Source: Sphingobacterium lactis (lineage in GTDB: Bacteria; Bacteroidota; Bacteroidia; Sphingobacteriales; Sphingobacteriaceae). From it: 64,000 nucleotides of DNA. The notes beneath the pieces were generated by a model. It was not told the DNA's origin, made no database searches, and saw nothing but the letters and a program-made list of their open reading frames with translations. The DNA lies in the NCBI RefSeq assembly GCF_011046555.1, contig NZ_CP049246.1:3782001-3846000 (forward strand), given 5' to 3'. The translations under genes and the position numbers were made by a program. Below, in pieces: positions 28,170 to 36,524 of the stretch. Each line of letters opens with the position of its first letter. The first letter of the stretch is position 1.

Positions 28170-30290
28170 TTATTTCATGTTCTCCGGAATCGGTTTCTCC
28201 AATAGGTATTGGTAGTAGAAACGCGAGCGTTCCTTGAAGTCATACGCTTGCTTGGATCTGTTGAATCCGTGTCTGCTTCCCGGGTAGATCATCAGCTCGA
28301 AAGGCACGCTGCGCTCCGTCAGGGCATCCACCAATTGAATGGCATTCTGCATATGAACGTTGTCGTCCAAATCACCATGCATGATACGCAATCTTCCCTT
28401 GTACTGGTCTACATACGGAAGGATCGAACCATTCTTGTACCCTTCCGGGTTATCCTGTGGGGTATCCATCCAACGCTCCGTATAATGGGTGTCATACAGT
28501 TCCCAGCTGGTCACCGGCGCCCCTGCAATTCCGAAATCGAAATAGTCAGCTCCTTTGGTCAATGCCAAACAAGTCATGTATCCACCGTAACTGTGTCCAG
28601 TGATCAATAATTTATCCTTCGCCACGAAAGGTTTTGCCTTTAGCCATTTGGCGATGGTGATGTAATCGACAAGTTCCCAGTTTCCAAGGTTTCTGTGCAT
28701 CCATGCAACACCTTGCTTACCGAAGTGTCCGGAAGCGCGGTGGTCACACTCGATCTGGATCACACCTTCCTGCGACCAGAACTCACCCGATGTACCTTTC
28801 CAGGTATTGCGAACCGTACCTGCATCTGGACCACCATAGATACTCATGATGACCGGGTATTGCTTAGTCTCATCGAAATCCGTCGGATAGGTAATGATTG
28901 CTGGCAGGTTGAATTTGCCATCCTCCGATGGAATGGTGATGTATTCGCGTTTTGCCACTTTATAGCTCGCAAAATCTGCGGATTTGCTATCGGCCAATTC
29001 TTTCACCACTTTACCCTTGTTATCCAGCAACGCTACTTTATTTGGTGTATGGATATTGGAATAGTTGGTCAGGAAATACTTGCCGTCTGGAGAAACCATC
29101 ACGTTGTGGGTATAATCTCCAAATGTCAAGCGCTGAAAGTTCTTACCGTTGAAATCCACACGGTACAGGTCGCGAGTTGCGGAATTTTCTTTCCGTGCCG
29201 TAAAATAAAGCACCTTTCCTTTTTCGTCAATATGGGCAATGGATGTCACTTGCCAATCACCTGATGTGATCGGATTGATCAATTTCCCATCCAACGTGTA
29301 TAGGTAGTAATGTGCCCAACCCGTCTTGTCAGATTTTAAGATATAATGCTTGTTGTCTGCCAAGTAGGTGATCCGCTCATCATGATCTAGATTGATCCAT
29401 GTTGGCTGTTCTTCGTTATAGATATCTTTTTTCTGTCCGTTCTCCGGATTGACCGCATAGAATTTTAGGTTCGTCTGATCGCGGTTCATCCATTGCACCA
29501 TAATGGATTTGCTATCGAAACTCCAGTACGGTTGACCAAAATATTGATCGTCCTTTTCGTTGAAGTCCGCCCAAACCACCGGTGAACCCGCTGCTTTCAC
29601 AAATCCAACTTTTACTTCCGGATTCGGGTCACCAGCTTTTGGATACCGTGTTTCTTCCAAGTAGCCGTGCTGACCTTTGGAAACATAGATCGGGAACATA
29701 GGCACCTTGGTATCATCGAAGCGCATGAAAGCGATCTGCTTGCTGTCCGGGGACCACCAGAACGCTCTGTAGTTTGTCGGGCGACCTAAGATTTCCTCAT
29801 AGTACACCCAAGATGACCAACCGTTATAGATCACATCGGTTCCGTCATTCGTGTAACGGATCTCTTTGCCTGTTTCCACCTCCAGTCCATAAAGATCGCT
29901 CTTTCTGGTAAAGGCTACATATTTTCCATCTGGAGAGAGCGTAGGATTTTGCTCATCTACTTCCGGCGAATTCGTTAATTTCTTTGCTTCCCCTGCTGGG
30001 TATTGTATAAATACATCCTTATCCTTTACAAAAACTTTGGTAGACGTGTTTGTGGGGTAGGTATAACTTTCTTTTTTTCCGGTTTTCACATTGACCTTGA
30101 ACAACTGATTGTTGTCGCGTTGGATGTAGTGATTGGCATCCGCCCATCCTTCAAAACGACTGATGCTCTTGGTCAGGGAGGGACTGCTCCCCCAGGCTTG
30201 GTCAAAGGTAAGCTTCTTGGTTTGCGCCTCCACGGTTGCTGACGATGTAATCAGTAAAGCAACACAAGCAGCAGATAAAAATCTATTCAT
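28170..30290 (-). CDS. S9 family serine peptidase (dipeptidyl peptidase IV-like)
   Basis: About 706 residues from MNRFLSAACV, which gives a signal peptide (ATVEAQ). The frame is open 28 codons upstream, without a plausible start. A DPP-IV N-terminal beta-propeller at about 60-450 is followed by an alpha/beta-hydrolase prolyl oligopeptidase domain with catalytic Ser567 (GHSYGG), Asp642 or 643 (HGDLDDNV) and His674 (GSRHGF). It is probably periplasmic and removes Xaa-Pro dipeptides from peptides. It is monogenic with its own terminator. Exact specificity is not fixed by sequence. Confidence 0.92.
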   Translation of the reverse strand: MNRFLSAACVALLITSSATVEAQTKKLTFDQAWGSSPSLTKSISRFEGWADANHYIQRDNNQLFKVNVKTGKKESYTYPTNTSTKVFVKDKDVFIQYPAGEAKKLTNSPEVDEQNPTLSPDGKYVAFTRKSDLYGLEVETGKEIRYTNDGTDVIYNGWSSWVYYEEILGRPTNYRAFWWSPDSKQIAFMRFDDTKVPMFPIYVSKGQHGYLEETRYPKAGDPNPEVKVGFVKAAGSPVVWADFNEKDDQYFGQPYWSFDSKSIMVQWMNRDQTNLKFYAVNPENGQKKDIYNEEQPTWINLDHDERITYLADNKHYILKSDKTGWAHYYLYTLDGKLINPITSGDWQVTSIAHIDEKGKVLYFTARKENSATRDLYRVDFNGKNFQRLTFGDYTHNVMVSPDGKYFLTNYSNIHTPNKVALLDNKGKVVKELADSKSADFASYKVAKREYITIPSEDGKFNLPAIITYPTDFDETKQYPVIMSIYGGPDAGTVRNTWKGTSGEFWSQEGVIQIECDHRASGHFGKQGVAWMHRNLGNWELVDYITIAKWLKAKPFVAKDKLLITGHSYGGYMTCLALTKGADYFDFGIAGAPVTSWELYDTHYTERWMDTPQDNPEGYKNGSILPYVDQYKGRLRIMHGDLDDNVHMQNAIQLVDALTERSVPFELMIYPGSRHGFNRSKQAYDFKERSRFYYQYLLEKPIPENMK

Positions 30291-30455
30291 TTGCAATTTG
30301 TTTGTATTTTTTGGTTTCCGAAAATAGTAAAATATACACCTATTGGCTAAAGTTGCATGTAACATCTTTAACAATAAATATACTTTCCTATCAATTTTGG
30401 TTAATAATAGCTTGATGTTAGCCCAAAAATGGCGTTCAAGACCATGTATAAGAAA

Positions 30456-30475
30456 GCCACTAATTGCTTAGTGGC
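30456..30475 (-). terminator. Weak terminator candidate after the DUF3276 gene
   Basis: A 7-bp stem GCCACTA/TAGTGGC followed on the minus strand by TTTCTT. The T tract is poor. Confidence 0.45.
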
Positions 30476-30501
30476 CCTTCAATAATGTATTTTAAACTAA
30501 A

Positions 30502-30837
30502 TTAAAAAGAGTAATTGTCTTTTTGCACTAGCTCGCCGTTGTTCTCATAACCTTCGTCCTGATTCGGCTCATATCTTTTCTCTATAACCTCTTGGTTAGA
30601 TTTGATGTATTCTACTACATCTTGCAAACCTTCCGCGAATTTCTCGAAGTCTTCTTTATAAAGGAAAATTTTATGCTTTATAAATTGTCCATCTTCAAAC
30701 CGCTTCTTACTTTCCGTTATCGTCACGTAGTAGTCGTTGGAGCGGGTGGCTTTTACATCAAAAAAATAAGTACGTTTGCCCGCCCTCACCTTTTTTGAAA
30801 ATACCTCTTCACGCTCTTTGTTATCAAAATCTCCCAT
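30502..30837 (-). CDS. DUF3276 / PUR-alpha-like nucleic-acid-binding protein
   Basis: A 111-residue acidic and basic protein matching the DUF3276 (PUR family) pattern of Bacteroidota: VRAGKRTYFFDVKATRSNDYYVTITESKKR followed by HKIFLYKEDFEKFAEGLQDVVEYI is split over two beta-beta-beta-beta-alpha repeats, the hallmark of the PUR domain. PUR proteins bind single-stranded DNA or RNA; the target in bacteria is unknown. The last 25 residues are acidic and likely disordered (EPNQDEGYENN). It is expressed alone. Confidence 0.85.
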   Translation of the reverse strand: MGDFDNKEREEVFSKKVRAGKRTYFFDVKATRSNDYYVTITESKKRFEDGQFIKHKIFLYKEDFEKFAEGLQDVVEYIKSNQEVIEKRYEPNQDEGYENNGELVQKDNYSF

Positions 30838-30961
30838 TAGATTAATATAAAATTTAAGTTTAACCCTCTATTTTCAGTCATAAATATATAATAATTAATT
30901 TCAATCATCCAAATTTTATTTAAAAATTATTGTTATAATAATTAAATTATAAAGCGATATG

Positions 30962-30995
30962 ACGGGTATTTAATTGCAGGACCCACGGGTATTTA
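30962..30995. promoter_or_regulatory. Direct-repeat operator candidate in front of the LiaF-LytS-LytTR operon
   Basis: The 11-mer ACGGGTATTTA occurs at 30962-30972 and again at 30985-30995, separated by 12 bases (23-base period). A degenerate inverted copy (AAATACCCCG) follows at about 31025-31034. Direct repeats with about two helical turns between them are the known binding mode of LytTR-domain regulators, and a LytTR regulator gene is the third gene downstream. Autoregulation is inference. Confidence 0.5.
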
Positions 30996-31071
30996 CCGAG
31001 GAATTTCAGTAGTTCACCGAAAAAAATACCCCGAAGACCTATTTGCTCTGTCGCGATGCTTATATTCGCTA

Positions 31072-31079
31072 TACTTTTG
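31072..31079 (+). promoter_or_regulatory. Putative -7 box for the LiaF-LytS-LytTR operon (TACTTTTG)
   Basis: TACTTTTG matches TAnnTTTG 29 bases before the ATG at 31108. The direct-repeat operator lies about 85-120 bases upstream of the predicted start. Confidence 0.55.
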
Positions 31080-31107
31080 AGGTAACGAAATCAAAAGCTA
31101 AAGAACT

Positions 31108-31971
31108 ATGAACAATCAAACAACGAAACAAGACTTTCAGAAACCACCTCGGAAGAACAATTCCGCAAACCTAGTTGGTTTCATCATCGTGTTCCTCGGG
31201 GTCGCTATCCTCTTCAAGAACCTCAATATGGGCTCTATCTTCCCATCGTGGATCTTCGGTTGGGAAACCATCCTGATCATCATCGGTTTGGTGATCGGTA
31301 TCAACTCCAAGTTTGAAAAGAAAGCATCCATTATCTTGATCCTGATCGGATCGGTGTTCCTATTAAAGAATGAGCTCGGCCTCAGCATCGGAAAATTCAT
31401 TATCCCTGCCGGCGCGATCATCCTGGGGTTATACCTGATAAACCGCAACCGCAATACCCCACAATTGCCCCCTACGCCACCGCAAGATGACGAATACGAT
31501 TGGGACAAGCGTGTAACAACGGACCTGCAGTCTGAGAACCCAGGAACAACCACTTCTTCGACAAATGACCCCTATGCTCAAGCTACACAAGCTGAGCATA
31601 GGATTTACAACAAAAAGTTTCAACCGGATTTTGAAAACTACCTGAAAGTGGACAACTTCTTCTCGGACACCAAAAAAGTGATGCTGAGCAAGAACTTTCT
31701 GGGTGGAAACATCACATCGGTATTCGGAAGCACATCGCTGAACTTTCTGCAGGCAGAATTGAAGCAACCCGTGGTCATCGATACCTTCCAATTGTTTGGC
31801 AGCACCAAGATTATAGTTCCGACAAACTGGCGCGTATATTCGAACGTATCTTCTATCTTTGGGGAAGTGGATGACCGACGCCCAATGATCGAGATCGAAA
31901 CGGACGACAACAAGAAGATCTATATCACAGGAACCTCCATCTTTGGCGGTCTGACCATTAAAAACAGTTAA
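31108..31971 (+). CDS. LiaF-like membrane protein (LiaF-TM plus C-terminal LiaF-like domain)
   Basis: A 287-residue protein. Residues about 20-110 hold four short transmembrane helices of the LiaF-TM (DUF5668) type (VGFIIVFLGVAILFK; ILIIIGLVIGI; IILILIGSVFLL; IIPAGAIILGLYLI). A Pro/Thr/Ser-rich linker at about 115-165 leads to a beta-helical C-terminal domain (about 180-287) with repeated SVFGST / QLFGST / SIFGEV / SIFGGL turns, typical of the LiaF-like/DUF2154 domain. In Firmicutes LiaF inhibits a cell-envelope-stress two-component system. Here it is encoded 8 bases before a LytS-type kinase, so a similar sensory or inhibitory role is plausible. Confidence 0.85.
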   Translation: MNNQTTKQDFQKPPRKNNSANLVGFIIVFLGVAILFKNLNMGSIFPSWIFGWETILIIIGLVIGINSKFEKKASIILILIGSVFLLKNELGLSIGKFIIPAGAIILGLYLINRNRNTPQLPPTPPQDDEYDWDKRVTTDLQSENPGTTTSSTNDPYAQATQAEHRIYNKKFQPDFENYLKVDNFFSDTKKVMLSKNFLGGNITSVFGSTSLNFLQAELKQPVVIDTFQLFGSTKIIVPTNWRVYSNVSSIFGEVDDRRPMIEIETDDNKKIYITGTSIFGGLTIKNS

Positions 31972-31979
31972 TACGAGGC

Positions 31980-33020
31980 ATGAGCAAACCCATCACCGAA
32001 CAATCAAAACGATATGTGATCCATGCCTCTTCATGGATTATTTGCGTTTTATACCTGCTGATCATTTACCTGCTCTTGCGCTGGTCCAATATCGCCAAGG
32101 TTCCTGCAGCCTACGATGCTGTAATCGGTGCATTGACCATGACGGGAATTTCTTACCTCACCTATAGCACCCTGCAGTTCTACCTGCCCAATAACCGGAA
32201 TTACTGGAAGCTTTTTTCCATGGCCGCTATTTTCTCGGCCATCTCGGTGACCATCACCCGATTTTTCATTCTTCAGTTCGTCCCTGACGAGAACCTCGTC
32301 TATCTGGACTTTAGCTTACCTTTTCGTTTCGTGATCAATTTCTTGATCATCACCTGTGTCATGACCGTCAATGTCTTCTGGAATATCCAGGAAGAATTGA
32401 ATATCAATAAAAAGAGAAAGGATGAAAGCGAGCGCATGGTGCGCGATGCAGAACTCTACAATTTGAGGCAACAGTTGCAGCCGCACTTTCTCTTCAACAG
32501 CTTGAACTCCATCATTGCCCTGATCGGCAGCCAACCCAAGGAAGCCCGGAACATGACGTTCCAGCTGTCCGACTTCCTGCGCGGCACCATGCGCAAGGAC
32601 GAAAAGCAATTCACGACCGTACAGGAGGAAATCAACCACCTCAGCCTTTACCTGGACATTGAAAAGGTCCGATTCGGTCATCGGCTGAGTACGTCCTTCA
32701 CTTATGAGGAGGAAGTTCTTTCCGCCAGCATCCCCGTGATGATCCTGCAGCCCTTGGTGGAAAATGCCATCAAATTTGGACTGTACAATGTCACCGATGA
32801 GGTCCTGATAACGATTAATATCTTCAAAGAAAACAATATTTTGACCATCCAGATCAGCAACCCTTTTGAATCGGATCAACCGGAACAGAAAAAGGGAACC
32901 GGATTTGGCCTTTCGAGCATCCAACGCCGGATGTACCTGCTATTCGGCAGAACCGACCTGCTGCATACCGAGCGTGTCGAAAACACCTTTATTTCAACAC
33001 TTAGAATCCCACAATTATGA
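31980..33020 (+). CDS. LytS/YehU-type sensor histidine kinase
   Basis: A 346-residue kinase with four predicted transmembrane helices (about 15-35, 45-65, 77-98, 115-135) and no extracytoplasmic sensory domain. The phosphoacceptor His169 is in the His_kinase (PF06580) motif LQPHFLFNSLNS; the ATPase part has LQPLVENAIKFGL (N box) and GTGFGLSSI (G box). Such kinases pair with LytTR response regulators. Its stop codon overlaps the start of the next gene by 4 bases (ATGA), so they are translationally coupled. The lack of an outside domain suggests that sensing runs through the LiaF-like protein or the membrane. Confidence 0.93.
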   Translation: MSKPITEQSKRYVIHASSWIICVLYLLIIYLLLRWSNIAKVPAAYDAVIGALTMTGISYLTYSTLQFYLPNNRNYWKLFSMAAIFSAISVTITRFFILQFVPDENLVYLDFSLPFRFVINFLIITCVMTVNVFWNIQEELNINKKRKDESERMVRDAELYNLRQQLQPHFLFNSLNSIIALIGSQPKEARNMTFQLSDFLRGTMRKDEKQFTTVQEEINHLSLYLDIEKVRFGHRLSTSFTYEEEVLSASIPVMILQPLVENAIKFGLYNVTDEVLITINIFKENNILTIQISNPFESDQPEQKKGTGFGLSSIQRRMYLLFGRTDLLHTERVENTFISTLRIPQL

Positions 33021-33757
33021 TCAAGACCATACTAATCGACGATGAACCCTTAGCACGGAGCATGGTGCTGGAATACCTACAAGACCACGCGGACATTCAG
33101 GTCGTAGCGGAATGCAATGATGGCTTCGAAGGCGTGAAAGCCATTCAGCAGCACCAACCCGACTTGGTATTCCTGGATATCCAAATGCCGAAACTTACGG
33201 GATTCGAGATGCTCGAACTACTGGATAAACAACCGCACATTATCTTTACGACAGCATTCGATGAATTCGCCTTAAAGGCTTTCGAGAAGAATGCTATCGA
33301 CTACCTCTTGAAACCGATCCGTCCGGACCGCTTTGAACAGGCTATCGAGAAATTCAAGACGGCATTCCAATCGAAGGAAGCACCAAAGATCGACACCCAA
33401 AAACTGCAGGAATCCATGGAGGAAGAATCCCTGGAGCGGATTGTCGTGAAAACCGGAAACCAGATCAAGATCATCCCCGTTCAGCAGATCCTTTTCCTGG
33501 AGGCTTATGATGATTATGTCAAGATCCATACCCCGGATGGCCTATTCCTGAAGAACAAAACCATGAGCTCCTTTGAGAAGCAACTGGACCCGAAACAATA
33601 TGTTCGGGTACACCGATCCTTTATCGTGAAAGTCGATCAGCTGCAAAAGATCGAGCCGATGGAAAAAGACAGTTACATTGCTACCCTCCTGACCGGCGAG
33701 AAAGTCAATATCAGCAAGTCGGGATATGCCCGCTTAAAGCAGGTAATCGGGTTATAA
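33017..33757 (+). CDS. LytTR family response regulator
   Basis: A 246-residue regulator. The receiver domain (about 1-120) has Asp8/Asp9, the phosphorylated Asp54 (LVFLDIQMPK), Thr in FTTAFDEFA and Lys in YLLKPIRP. A LytTR DNA-binding domain follows at about 140-246 (VVKTGNQIKIIPVQQILFLEA..., YVRVHRSFIV). LytTR domains bind direct repeats; a matching pair of 11-mers lies upstream of this operon. The overlap with the kinase gene supports a cognate pair. Confidence 0.95.
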   Translation: MIKTILIDDEPLARSMVLEYLQDHADIQVVAECNDGFEGVKAIQQHQPDLVFLDIQMPKLTGFEMLELLDKQPHIIFTTAFDEFALKAFEKNAIDYLLKPIRPDRFEQAIEKFKTAFQSKEAPKIDTQKLQESMEEESLERIVVKTGNQIKIIPVQQILFLEAYDDYVKIHTPDGLFLKNKTMSSFEKQLDPKQYVRVHRSFIVKVDQLQKIEPMEKDSYIATLLTGEKVNISKSGYARLKQVIGL

Positions 33758-33858
33758 AGGAATTGCCTGTCCTTTTATCCTTAATAGGAATGAGGGACAG
33801 GCTCACCGCAAAAGCCTCAGCAAACTCCGTTGCGAACGTATGCAGTGGCAATTCCTTT
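33756..33858. repeat. 12-bp terminal inverted repeats enclosing an inner hairpin, 3' of the LytTR gene
   Basis: AAAGGAATTGCC (33756-33767, starting in the stop codon of the LytTR gene) is repeated as its exact complement GGCAATTCCTTT at 33847-33858. Inside lies a second pairing GCCTGTCC/GGACAGGC (33765-33772 with 33795-33802). No T tract follows, so a classical terminator is unlikely. It may be a structured 3' UTR or a small repeat element. Confidence 0.5.
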
Positions 33859-33937
33859 CTGTATTCAAACAGCTGGTCAACCTCTCCTGTTAAATGCTTA
33901 TTTTCCTAACCATTTACAAATTAAACTATTTGTTTTG

Positions 33938-33945
33938 TAGTTTTG
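33938..33945 (+). promoter_or_regulatory. Putative -7 box for the serine hydrolase gene (TAGTTTTG)
   Basis: TAGTTTTG matches TAnnTTTG and ends 4 bases before the ATG at 33950. Transcription would begin at or next to the start codon. Confidence 0.5.
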
Positions 33946-33949
33946 AAGT

Positions 33950-35392
33950 ATGAGAATTAATGGATTCTACCTATTCACCATCCTCGGCATCCTTATTGGA
34001 TCCGGACTGCATGCGCAGACAAAGGATGAGAACAACAACCGGGCGGTATACAATCGAATTGAATATTTCTACAATGCGAATCAGTTGGATTCGATCTATA
34101 ATCTAGCAAGCGATTCTTTCAAAGAGGAAATCAGTGCCGACAAGTTACTGGCCACCCTGAAAAGTGTGCAGACGCTTGGGAAGATTAAGAACGCCGAAAA
34201 GGTAGCATACAGCAATGGTGCTGTCAGGTACAGACTGGATCTTGAATCTGCAACCTTTGCGTTGAAACTTGCCGTCGATTCAAACATGCAATTCTATGGG
34301 TTTCTCATCGAGCCTTTTACTGATGAGATCAAGAAACCGGAAAATAAAACGGATGTTATTTCCAACGTGGAAGCAAAAAACCCCTTGGATCTGTTCGTAG
34401 ATTCCATTGCACGCAGCTATGCCAAAGATGGCAGCGCACAGTCCTTGGCTGTTGCTGTCATCCACAAGAGCAAGATCAACACATTTTTCTACGGAGAGAC
34501 CGATAAGGGTAACAACACCCTTCCAGATGCCAACACCCTGTATGAAATCGGGTCGATCACCAAGACATTTACGGCAAGCCTCTTGGCGGATATGGTCAAC
34601 AAGGGACTGATCGGTTTGGACGATCCCATTACGAAAGTACTCCCCGACTCGTTGGCCCAGAACGCCGACCTACAACAAATAACTTTCAAGATGCTGGCCA
34701 ACCATTCGTCTGGTTTACCACGTCTGCCGGATAATGTGGATAAAAACCCCAAGTTTACACAGGCAGATCCGTATGCAGCATACGATAGGAAAGCATTATT
34801 TTCCTATCTGAAAAACTTCAAGGCCACTAAGGAACCGGGCACGGAATACGAATACAGCAACCTGGGTTTCGGATTGTTGGGCGAGCTCCTGAGCATTGTC
34901 GGCAAGAAACCTTATTATCAATTGGTGAAGGAAAACATCCTGACACCTTTGGAAATGGTGAGCACGTTTGATAAGATCAACCCGAAAGCAAAAAATCTGG
35001 CCATACCCCATGACAGCAACGGCACATCCGTTCCGTTTTGGAACTTTCAGGCCATGTCCGGAGGAGGATCCTTAAAATCCTCACTGAATGATTTACTGCG
35101 TTACACCATTGCACAGCTTACCTATCCCGAAACTGAAATTCAAAAGGCCATGCACCTCACGAAACAGTTCACACTGTTCGTACCACCAAATTCCGACATC
35201 GGCTTGGGTTGGCACATGCGCATGATGGATGGCGTCATTGCATACGAACATACCGGAGCGACTGCCGGTTCCAATGCTTTTGTGGGCTTTGTCCCTGATG
35301 AAAAATCCGTGGTGATCATCCTCAGCAACTCCACTACGAAAATGGATAAAATGGGAAACGAGTTACTGCAGAAAGTCTTGCAGACGAAATAA
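33950..35392 (+). CDS. Secreted serine hydrolase, DUF3887 plus class C beta-lactamase-like domain
   Basis: A 480-residue protein with signal peptide (cleavage after HAQ, about residue 23). Residues 30-125 form a DUF3887-type domain, and 145-480 a beta-lactamase/penicillin-binding-protein fold with Ser202-x-x-Lys205 (SITK), Tyr302-Ser-Asn304 and His434-Thr-Gly436. Class C-like serine hydrolases of this group include D-aminopeptidases, esterases and peptidoglycan-related enzymes; antibiotic hydrolysis is not shown. It lies after the LiaF-LytS-LytTR operon on the same strand, behind its own promoter box, so a cell-wall role under envelope-stress control is possible. Confidence 0.85.
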   Translation: MRINGFYLFTILGILIGSGLHAQTKDENNNRAVYNRIEYFYNANQLDSIYNLASDSFKEEISADKLLATLKSVQTLGKIKNAEKVAYSNGAVRYRLDLESATFALKLAVDSNMQFYGFLIEPFTDEIKKPENKTDVISNVEAKNPLDLFVDSIARSYAKDGSAQSLAVAVIHKSKINTFFYGETDKGNNTLPDANTLYEIGSITKTFTASLLADMVNKGLIGLDDPITKVLPDSLAQNADLQQITFKMLANHSSGLPRLPDNVDKNPKFTQADPYAAYDRKALFSYLKNFKATKEPGTEYEYSNLGFGLLGELLSIVGKKPYYQLVKENILTPLEMVSTFDKINPKAKNLAIPHDSNGTSVPFWNFQAMSGGGSLKSSLNDLLRYTIAQLTYPETEIQKAMHLTKQFTLFVPPNSDIGLGWHMRMMDGVIAYEHTGATAGSNAFVGFVPDEKSVVIILSNSTTKMDKMGNELLQKVLQTK

Positions 35393-35427
35393 AAAATGGG
35401 GAGCTTTTCTACTGAAAATGCTCCCCA
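35391..35427 (-). terminator. Terminator facing the RidA/AraC unit (minus strand)
   Basis: The stem TGGGGAGC/GCTCCCCA (35397-35404 with 35420-35427) extends inward through TTTTC/GAAAA with one bulge. On the minus strand it is followed by TTTTTTATTT. It lies just after the stop codon of the converging hydrolase gene and may serve both. Confidence 0.75.
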
Positions 35428-35628
35428 CGTGTTAAAGAGTAGTTCTGTTGTTGGCTGCCCAAGAGGATAACATCCACCGGCAACCTAAAACGGTCAAACC
35501 ATCTTCACCCTTTTGGCATCCTGCGAAGCCAAATAACAGTAAATAATATTCCTGCCAATGCTTCCTCTACGATCGCCAATTGGGAATATACGGGTTTATT
35601 ATGTGTGCTTACTCTTGGGAAGGCAGAC

Positions 35629-36003
35629 CTAAACCTCCGCAATCAGGTCAACTTCCAATTTATAGTTCCAGGGCAGTTCTGTCACCGGCACCACGGTCCT
35701 CACCGGCTTATGCTTTCCGATGAAATCAGCGAATAGGGCATTGAACTGCGGGCTGTATTTAATATCGCTCAGGTATGCTGTCACTTTGACCACCTTCGAG
35801 AAGCTGCAGCTTGCAGCAGTTAATACCTGTTCGAGATTCTGGAAGAGAATGTTGAACTGCGTTTCGAAATCATCTTCATGGTGGTGACTTCCCTCTGCCG
35901 AGATGGGCAGCTGTCCGGACACGAACAGGAAATGATTGGATATGATTGCTGTACTGTAATGTCCCTGAGGTTTTGGCAGTCGACCTGCATTCATGATTCT
36001 CAT
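35629..36003 (-). CDS. RidA family (YjgF/Rid) protein
   Basis: A 124-residue Rid-fold protein. Blocks QGHYSTAIISNHFLFVSGQLPI (near 13-34, split), NLEQVLTAASCSFSKVVKVTAYLSD and PVRTVVPV with the conserved Arg (about 100) and the terminal EVDLIAEV are typical. RidA proteins hydrolyse reactive enamine/imine intermediates of PLP enzymes; some members have other roles. It lies 68 bases downstream of the AraC-type regulator on the same strand and ends before a terminator, suggesting regulator-controlled expression. Start may be M1 or M4. Confidence 0.88.
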   Translation of the reverse strand: MRIMNAGRLPKPQGHYSTAIISNHFLFVSGQLPISAEGSHHHEDDFETQFNILFQNLEQVLTAASCSFSKVVKVTAYLSDIKYSPQFNALFADFIGKHKPVRTVVPVTELPWNYKLEVDLIAEV

Positions 36004-36071
36004 ATTAAACGCTTATTTTCTTAATCCTTCCACAAATTAAACTGATGCTTAATTCCCAAAATAGAACATAA

Positions 36072-36524
36072 TTAGCCCATGATTTTCGGAAGGTGTTTTG
36101 GAATGTACCCGGTCATCTGTCTGAAATAGCGTGTGAAATGACTTTGGTCGCTGAAACCGCAGAGAAAAGCGATCTCAGTAAGCGAATACTTGTTTTCCTG
36201 CATCAATTCAATGGCGCGAATCATGCGGATTTTTCGCTGATAAATCATGACGGTACTTCCGACATATTTTGCGAAATTCTTTGAAATTGTTACACGATGC
36301 ACGGAACACATCTCCGCCAATTGCTCCAGGGAAATTGGTTTGTTCCAATTTGTTAATATATGATTCTTAACAATCTCCACCCAAGCAGGGTGTTTGGTGA
36401 GTAACGGCTCTTCAATGGGTTCATGTTCAAAAGTCAGCAGTAGGGATTCTACGGCTGCGAATGAGGCTTCATCTCGATAACTTAATTCTTTATAAATATT
36501 TATCATATAATAATTGTGTTTCAT
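36072..36524 (-). CDS. Short AraC-type helix-turn-helix regulator
   Basis: About 150 residues from MKHNYYMINI. The frame continues 46 codons upstream to 36662, but that part looks non-native (Gly/Arg-rich, GC-rich DNA). The C-terminal 100 residues are a complete AraC double HTH: ISLEQLAEMCSVHRVTISKNFAKYVG and SLTEIAFLCGFSDQSHFTRYFRQMTGY. The preceding helix IYKELSYRDEASFAAVESLLL resembles the linker helix that in full-length AraC regulators follows a cupin-like sensor domain, which is missing here. It is either a naturally short regulator or an N-terminally truncated gene. Confidence 0.75.
   Translation of the reverse strand: MKHNYYMINIYKELSYRDEASFAAVESLLLTFEHEPIEEPLLTKHPAWVEIVKNHILTNWNKPISLEQLAEMCSVHRVTISKNFAKYVGSTVMIYQRKIRMIRAIELMQENKYSLTEIAFLCGFSDQSHFTRYFRQMTGYIPKHLPKIMG

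Noticed and set aside
30456..30475. Strong terminator after the DUF3276 gene
   Set aside because: The stem is only 7 bp and the T tract is interrupted, so it is listed only as weak.
33950..35392. Class C beta-lactamase resistance gene
   Set aside because: The SxxK/YxN/HTG residues are shared by many serine hydrolases, and the N-terminal DUF3887 domain and local context do not indicate an antibiotic-resistance enzyme.
35530..35628. A minus-strand 30-40 residue hydrophobic reading frame after RidA, thought at first to be the tail of a transporter
   Set aside because: There is no start codon, the resemblance to EamA-type transporters rests on a few hydrophobic residues, and it cannot be separated from chance.
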